Assembly: GCA_030697975.1 (NCBI GenBank)
Contig: JAUYOQ010000032.1
Span: 1-8,803, forward strand
Reading direction: 5' to 3'
Length of the DNA: 8,803 bases
From: Nitrosopumilaceae archaeon
GTDB taxonomy: Archaea > Thermoproteota > Nitrososphaeria > Nitrososphaerales > Nitrosopumilaceae
Both the position numbers and the translations under genes were made by a program. Below, in pieces: positions 5,623 through 8,803 of the stretch (its first letter is position 1; each line of letters opens with the position of its first letter). The notes under the pieces were generated by a model that had not been told where the DNA came from, searched no databases, and saw only the letters and a list, made by a program, of their open reading frames with translations.

Positions 5623-5985
5623 ATGAAGATTGATCCTGATCTTAAACTACAGATTTTAGAAAAGGTCGGGATTTATTCAAGCCGATTTTCAATTCCTGAA
5701 CCACACGTCCTTCTTACAACACGAGAAGTTCTAGAAATGCCAAAGGAAATTACTACTGGCAGAAGAACTTCAGCACACAAGTATTACGGGGTGTCATATT
5801 TACAACACAATCTTGTCTTCATAAATGTAAAAAAAATACCTGATGAAAAAACATTAGAAAACACAATTGTACATGAACTGATCCATATGAGGTTTCCATA
5901 TCTTAGTCATGGAAAAAGATTCAACAAACTTGTAAGAAGAGGACTACATGGCAAAACCTTTCCTTCATATCAAAAACGAAAATGA
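5623..5985 (+). CDS. Small SprT-like zinc metalloprotease-fold protein
   Basis: A 120-aa soluble protein without a signal peptide. The zincin motif HELIH (His84, Glu85, His88) is followed by MRFPYLSHGKRFNKL, in which His96 is the probable third zinc ligand. This HExxH...HG..F arrangement is that of SprT-like and related minimal zinc peptidases. Upstream, STRAND-like VSYLQHNLVFINVKKIP (57-73) fits the edge strand before the active-site helix. The C-terminus is basic (KTFPSYQKRK) and there is no separate zinc ribbon. Eukaryotic SprT/Spartan proteins cut DNA-protein crosslinks, but the substrate of this one is unknown. The ATG at 5623 has a TATA-like box about 26 nt upstream. It stands alone between the kinase/sRNA region and hppA. 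An inactive or non-proteolytic zinc protein is also possible. Confidence 0.8.
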   Translation: MKIDPDLKLQILEKVGIYSSRFSIPEPHVLLTTREVLEMPKEITTGRRTSAHKYYGVSYLQHNLVFINVKKIPDEKTLENTIVHELIHMRFPYLSHGKRFNKLVRRGLHGKTFPSYQKRK

Positions 5986-5997
5986 AAACTATGATAA

Positions 5998-6003
5998 TTT
6001 TTT
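5998..6003 (+). terminator. Oligo-T after the SprT-like gene
   Basis: A T6 run begins 13 nt after the stop of the SprT-like gene and before the hppA promoter. It is consistent with archaeal oligo-T termination. No hairpin was seen. Confidence 0.3.
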
Positions 6004-6011
6004 CTCAATGA

Positions 6012-6020
6012 TTTATATTT
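6012..6020 (+). promoter_or_regulatory. TATA-like box of hppA
   Basis: TTTATATTT is centred about 31 nt before the ATG at 6047, implying a 5' leader of only a few nt. The TATAAA directly against the ATG (6041-6046) is too close to serve as the promoter. Confidence 0.55.
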
Positions 6021-6046
6021 CCCGCGAATAGGCGTGCTAGTATAAA

Positions 6047-8080
6047 ATGGAAATACAAGAGCTTCTACCTATAGGAGCTGCCATTGCTTCTTTTATTGTT
6101 GCAGCTGGTTTTGCCGCCTGGGTTTCAAAACAAAATGCAGGAACAAAAGAGATGATGGAAATCTCAAACGCGGTGCGTGTGGGAGCATCTGCGTTTCTTA
6201 GACGCGAAATGAAGATAATTATTCCAATAGCAATAGGTCTTTCTGTAATTATTGGATACTTTATAGGATTTTCAAATGGAATTGCTTTTGCAGTTGGCGC
6301 AGCAATGTCAGCAATTGCAGGACTTATTTCATTAAAGATTACAGTAAAAGCAGCAGTAAGAACTGCTCAATCAACAGGAAATGGATTAGGAAAAACATTT
6401 GCATTAGCATTTAGAGGTGGCGCAACAGTTGGCCTTACAGTTCCTGCAATGGCACTGCTTGCAATGACGTTGCTGTATTTTGCATTTCCTGATCCAATTA
6501 CAATTGCTGGAGTAGGAATTGGAGCAAGTTTGATTGCGCTTTTCATTAGGATTGGTGGCGGTATATTCACAAAGGCAGCTGATATGGGCGCAGATTTGGT
6601 TGGAAAGGTTGAAGCTAACATACCTGAAGATGATCCTAGAAATCCTGCTACAATAGCTGATAATGTTGGCGACAATGTAGGTGATGCAGCAGGGATGGGC
6701 TCTGATGTCTATGAATCATATATTGTTACAATGCTTGCCTCAATTCTGATTGCCGCACTTATTGGAGCTCCAGAAAATATTCTCTATCCAATACTTGTTG
6801 GTGCTTCTGGCATGATTGCCTCTATAATAGGCACTGCAACTGTAAGCTCTAGAAAAACTTCAGACGTAATGAAACCACTTAACATTGCATTTTATGTTAC
6901 TGCGGCAATTGCTATTGCGTTAAACTTTGTATTTACATATCTCTTTTTAGGCCAAACTACTATTGCATATGCATTATTTGGCTCAACTATTGTTGGCGTA
7001 ATACTTGTTCCAGTAATTCAAAAAATTACCGATTTTTATACAAATTACAAATACAAGCCTGTAAAAGAAATTGCCGAATCAGCAAAGTGGGGTTATGCAT
7101 CACTAACATTGATGGGAATCATAAAAGGCATGCAATCAACTGGTCCATTTATGATTGCACTTGTTGTAGCAATAGCCATTTCATTTGCAATATCATCATC
7201 AGCTGCACCAGATCCTTCCCAAGCACTACTTTATGGAATATTTGGCACATCATTAACTGCAATGGCAATGTTGAGTCTTGCAGGAATTGTACTAAGCATT
7301 GACGCATTTGGCCCAATTTCAGACAATGCTGGTGGAATAGTAGAGATGACTGGCATGGGTGAAGAAAATCGTAAAGTAACTGATGAGATTGATGCAGTTG
7401 GGAACACTACAAAGGCAATTACAAAAGGATTTGCCATTGCTAGCGCAGGTCTTGCAGCATTAGCTATGATGCAAGCTTTCCAGTATGAAGCAAGCAAAGT
7501 ATTTCATCAAGTTTTTGATTATAGTCTTACAAATCCTACTGTAATAATTGGCCTACTAGTAGGTGGACTTATACCATTCATTATAACGGGTCAGCTAATA
7601 AACGGGGTTTCAAGAGCCGCATCAAAAATGGTTGATGAGGTTAGAAGGCAGTTCAAAAGCGATCCTGAAATACTTACAGGCAAATCAAAACCAGATTATG
7701 CAAGATGTGTAGATATTGCAACAGTCGCATCACTTAAAGAACTGTGGAAATCAGCAAGCATAGCTATTGCTGCACCAATAGTTCTTGGAATTATACTTGG
7801 CCCTACCGCAGTAGCTGGCCTTTTAGTTGGCGCTGTAGTTACTGGAATATTTTTGGCATATCACCTTGCTAACACTGGAGGCGCGTGGGATAATGCAAAG
7901 AAGCTAATTGAAATGAGGGGGGCAAGAGGAACAGAAGAACACAAAGTAGCAGTAGTTGGAGATGTAATTGGCGATCCTTACAAGGATACAGCAGGCCCTG
8001 CCTTGAATACGGTAATAAAATTGCTTAATACCGTTGCCATAGTGTTTGTTTCTGCCTTTGTTGCTATTCTTGTACTATGA
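6047..8080 (+). CDS. hppA: Membrane-bound H+-translocating pyrophosphatase, K+-independent type
   Basis: Hydrolyses PPi and pumps H+ across the cytoplasmic membrane. It has 677 aa and is rich in hydrophobic helices throughout; the family has about 16. The catalytic signatures are intact: KAADMGADLVGKVE (176-189), with the DxxxxxxxKxE motif at Asp179, Lys187 and Glu189; EDDPRNPATIADNVGDNVGD (194-213); DAFGPISDNAGG (419-430); and C-terminal VGDVIGDPYKDTAGP (637-651). The diagnostic position reads GNTTKAITKG (452-461). Lys456 and the following Thr459 are the residues of K+-independent H+ pumps, where K+-dependent enzymes have Ala and Gly. No start other than ATG 6047 is needed. It has its own TATA-like box and its stop overlaps the convergent 63-aa gene by 6 nt. 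It probably recovers energy from PPi released by biosynthesis. Confidence 0.97.
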   Translation: MEIQELLPIGAAIASFIVAAGFAAWVSKQNAGTKEMMEISNAVRVGASAFLRREMKIIIPIAIGLSVIIGYFIGFSNGIAFAVGAAMSAIAGLISLKITVKAAVRTAQSTGNGLGKTFALAFRGGATVGLTVPAMALLAMTLLYFAFPDPITIAGVGIGASLIALFIRIGGGIFTKAADMGADLVGKVEANIPEDDPRNPATIADNVGDNVGDAAGMGSDVYESYIVTMLASILIAALIGAPENILYPILVGASGMIASIIGTATVSSRKTSDVMKPLNIAFYVTAAIAIALNFVFTYLFLGQTTIAYALFGSTIVGVILVPVIQKITDFYTNYKYKPVKEIAESAKWGYASLTLMGIIKGMQSTGPFMIALVVAIAISFAISSSAAPDPSQALLYGIFGTSLTAMAMLSLAGIVLSIDAFGPISDNAGGIVEMTGMGEENRKVTDEIDAVGNTTKAITKGFAIASAGLAALAMMQAFQYEASKVFHQVFDYSLTNPTVIIGLLVGGLIPFIITGQLINGVSRAASKMVDEVRRQFKSDPEILTGKSKPDYARCVDIATVASLKELWKSASIAIAAPIVLGIILGPTAVAGLLVGAVVTGIFLAYHLANTGGAWDNAKKLIEMRGARGTEEHKVAVVGDVIGDPYKDTAGPALNTVIKLLNTVAIVFVSAFVAILVL

Positions 8081-8266
8081 TTTTTTGTCGTCTACAACTA
8101 TAGTCATATCAAGCTCATCTATCTGAGACTCTATTGCTCGCTTTAATGCGTCATTGTGCTCAGGGCAGAACTTGAAAAAGTCATCTACTGTTACAAAACA
8201 GCCACAAATCCACCTTGTTTTTTTGGCTCCTTCAACTGTTAGCTTTGCATAGGATGGTGCACTCAT
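8075..8266 (-). CDS. 63-aa putative zinc-binding protein of unknown function
   Basis: Not assigned to a family. MSAPSYAKLT starts the protein; then WICGCF (Cys21, Cys23) and FCPEHND (Cys34, His37) supply a possible CxC...CxxH metal site. An amphipathic, acidic helix follows (ALKRAIESQIDELDMTIVVDD). There is no membrane segment. The start at ATG 8264-8266 has an AT-rich box about 25 nt upstream. The TAG stop (8075-8077) lies inside the end of hppA, so the two convergent genes overlap by 6 nt. It lies 54 nt downstream of the DUF2024 gene on the same strand. The ordered Cys/His pattern and clean N-terminus argue for a real gene. Function cannot be inferred, though a small zinc-finger or metal-binding accessory protein is the obvious possibility. 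Confidence 0.75.
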   Translation of the reverse strand: MSAPSYAKLTVEGAKKTRWICGCFVTVDDFFKFCPEHNDALKRAIESQIDELDMTIVVDDKKS

Positions 8267-8279
8267 ACATTATAATGAT

Positions 8280-8297
8280 AAAAAAAGAATAAAAAAA
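8280..8297 (-). terminator. Twin oligo-T tracts downstream of DUF2024
   Basis: Read on the minus strand, two T7 tracts (plus-strand A-runs 8280-8286 and 8291-8297) lie about 25-40 nt after the DUF2024 stop. They fit archaeal oligo-T termination. The same bases include the TATA-like box of the following 63-aa gene. Confidence 0.42.
8288..8295 (-). promoter_or_regulatory. TATA-like box of the 63-aa gene
   Basis: Minus-strand TTTTTATT is centred about 25 nt before the ATG of the 63-aa gene. The spacing is right, but the region is so AT-rich that the call is weak. Confidence 0.3.
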
Positions 8298-8320
8298 GTT
8301 TGTATTTTAAAAAGTAAAGT

Positions 8321-8578
8321 TTATGGACAACCTTCCATCTTTTGGATGAAAAATCCATCTTTCTTGATTGCCTCAGAGATTGGTTCAGGAGCTCCCTGTG
8401 AATGGCAAAACTGACATTCCTCTGTTGTTACTTCTGCGGTTCCTTCTCCAACTGACTTTAGCCACTTTTTTGCATACTCGATTGCCTTGTCATGATCTTT
8501 GATATCTGTAATGACATCAAAGTGCATTGTATGGCCATCTTTTGCCTCTACATACGTATCGTAAACGTGTATCTCCAT
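8321..8578 (-). CDS. DUF2024 family protein
   Basis: An 85-aa soluble protein that matches the DUF2024 pattern from end to end. It starts MEIHVYDTYVEAKDGHTMHFDV (strand-turn-strand, residues 1-22), continues with helix DKAIEYAKKWLKSVGEG (30-46), then TTEECQFCHSQGAP (51-64) and a final FFIQKMEGCP. Cys55, Cys58, His59 and Cys84 are conserved-looking and could bind a metal or form disulfides. The biochemical role of the family is unknown to me. The ATG at 8576-8578 is the only sensible start, and the AT box at 8600-8609 is about 26 nt upstream. Twin oligo-T tracts lie downstream. It is divergent from a cyclophilin-like gene and precedes the 63-aa gene, which has a similar Cys/His content. Confidence 0.85.
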   Translation of the reverse strand: MEIHVYDTYVEAKDGHTMHFDVITDIKDHDKAIEYAKKWLKSVGEGTAEVTTEECQFCHSQGAPEPISEAIKKDGFFIQKMEGCP

Positions 8579-8599
8579 ATCAAATATTGAAAGTAAGGG

Positions 8600-8609
8600 A
8601 TATTTAATT
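8600..8609. promoter_or_regulatory. Shared bidirectional TATA-like box
   Basis: ATATTTAATT (reverse complement AATTAAATAT) is the only strong AT box between two divergent start codons 50 nt apart (8578 minus, 8628 plus). Its centre is about 25 nt from each, the distance expected for leaderless transcripts both ways. The near symmetry of the motif would let TBP bind in either orientation. Confidence 0.5.
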
Positions 8610-8627
8610 CAAATAACTAGGCAGACC

Positions 8628-8803
8628 GTGAAAAATAAAATTACGCTGGAAATTCCAAAACTACCGAACATAATACTGGAACTAGATGACAAAATGTCAC
8701 CAAAAACTGTAAATTCACTTTTAGATTCTTTACCGTTCTCTGTTGGAATTAATCTGTGGGGTGAAGAGATCTATACAGATGAAACTCCTGTTAAGATGAC
8801 AGA
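8628..8803 (+). CDS. Cyclophilin-like-fold protein, N-terminal part (3' end outside window)
   Basis: The frame is open from GTG 8628 to the right edge, 58 full codons. It begins MKNKITLEIPKLPNIILELDDK, followed by SPKTVNSLLDSLPFSVGINLWGEEIYTDETPV (24-55). This matches the start of the archaeal/bacterial cyclophilin-like family (DUF369, the TM1367 type): an N-terminal strand with LELDD, the SPKTV helix, and then WGEEIYT leading to the next strands. These proteins adopt the cyclophilin barrel, but prolyl-isomerase activity is not established for them. No other in-frame start codon was seen just upstream, and the shared AT box about 25 nt before GTG supports a leaderless start. The remaining half or more of the protein is not in the window. 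Confidence 0.78.
   Translation, partial: MKNKITLEIPKLPNIILELDDKMSPKTVNSLLDSLPFSVGINLWGEEIYTDETPVKMT

Noticed and set aside
6041..6046. TATAAA directly before the hppA ATG as the promoter
   Set aside because: TBP binding here would place initiation about 20 nt inside the gene. A box at 6012-6020 has the right spacing.
6367..6675. Minus-strand ORFs opposite hppA (also 7231-7497) and a plus-strand ORF at 7087-7302
   Set aside because: All lie in other frames of an intact 677-aa pyrophosphatase. Their compositions mirror its codons and no motifs appear.
1..8803. A defence, mobile or otherwise undescribed multi-gene system
   Set aside because: All larger genes are recognisable housekeeping functions. 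There are no integrases, transposases, toxin-antitoxin pairs or atypical composition blocks; only the small right-end genes remain unexplained.

Overview
The window looks like a piece of the core chromosome of an ammonia-oxidising thaumarchaeon, probably Nitrosopumilales (Nitrosopumilus/Nitrosarchaeum-like). This rests on strong AT richness, archaeal-only gene types (Rpo7-Spt4 pair, GTP-dependent dephospho-CoA kinase, TATA-box promoters) and the general look of the proteins. The exact genus is an inference. No mobile element, CRISPR array, tRNA, rRNA or phage gene was seen.

Layout. (1) Bases 1-2703 hold a NAD de novo synthesis block: the 3' end of an L-aspartate dehydrogenase gene (nadX, cut by the left edge), quinolinate synthase nadA, a small TPR protein, and nadC convergent to them. 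The set would convert aspartate to iminoaspartate, then quinolinate, then nicotinate mononucleotide. (2) Bases 2790-3633, minus strand, carry the RNA polymerase stalk subunit Rpo7 and elongation factor Spt4 as a two-gene operon with 1 nt between genes. A hairpin plus T-run follows. (3) A 222-nt divergent intergenic region leads to an Mrp/NBP35-type Fe-S carrier ATPase and, 14 nt after it, a DUF359 protein recognised as the archaeal GTP-dependent dephospho-CoA kinase. (4) Bases 5472-5622 contain a candidate C/D box guide RNA and the promoter of a small SprT-like zinc metalloprotease. (5) Bases 6047-8080 encode a membrane H+-translocating pyrophosphatase of the K+-independent type. (6) The right end has two small minus-strand genes (a 63-aa putative zinc protein and a DUF2024 protein). 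Divergent from them is the beginning of a cyclophilin-like-fold protein, cut by the right edge.

How it works together. The theme is housekeeping: NAD and CoA synthesis, Fe-S delivery (NadA needs a [4Fe-4S] cluster and Mrp is a carrier), transcription, and energy recovery from pyrophosphate. Almost every transcription unit has an AT-rich TATA-like box about 24-31 nt before the chosen start codon. This implies leaderless or near-leaderless mRNAs and supports several TTG/GTG starts.

I do not see a new multi-gene system. The points most worth a second look are the C/D sRNA candidate (5472-5533), a single AT box apparently shared by two divergent genes (8600-8609), a nearly perfect 33-bp tandem duplication in the Rpo7 tail (3020-3085), and the two small proteins at the right end.
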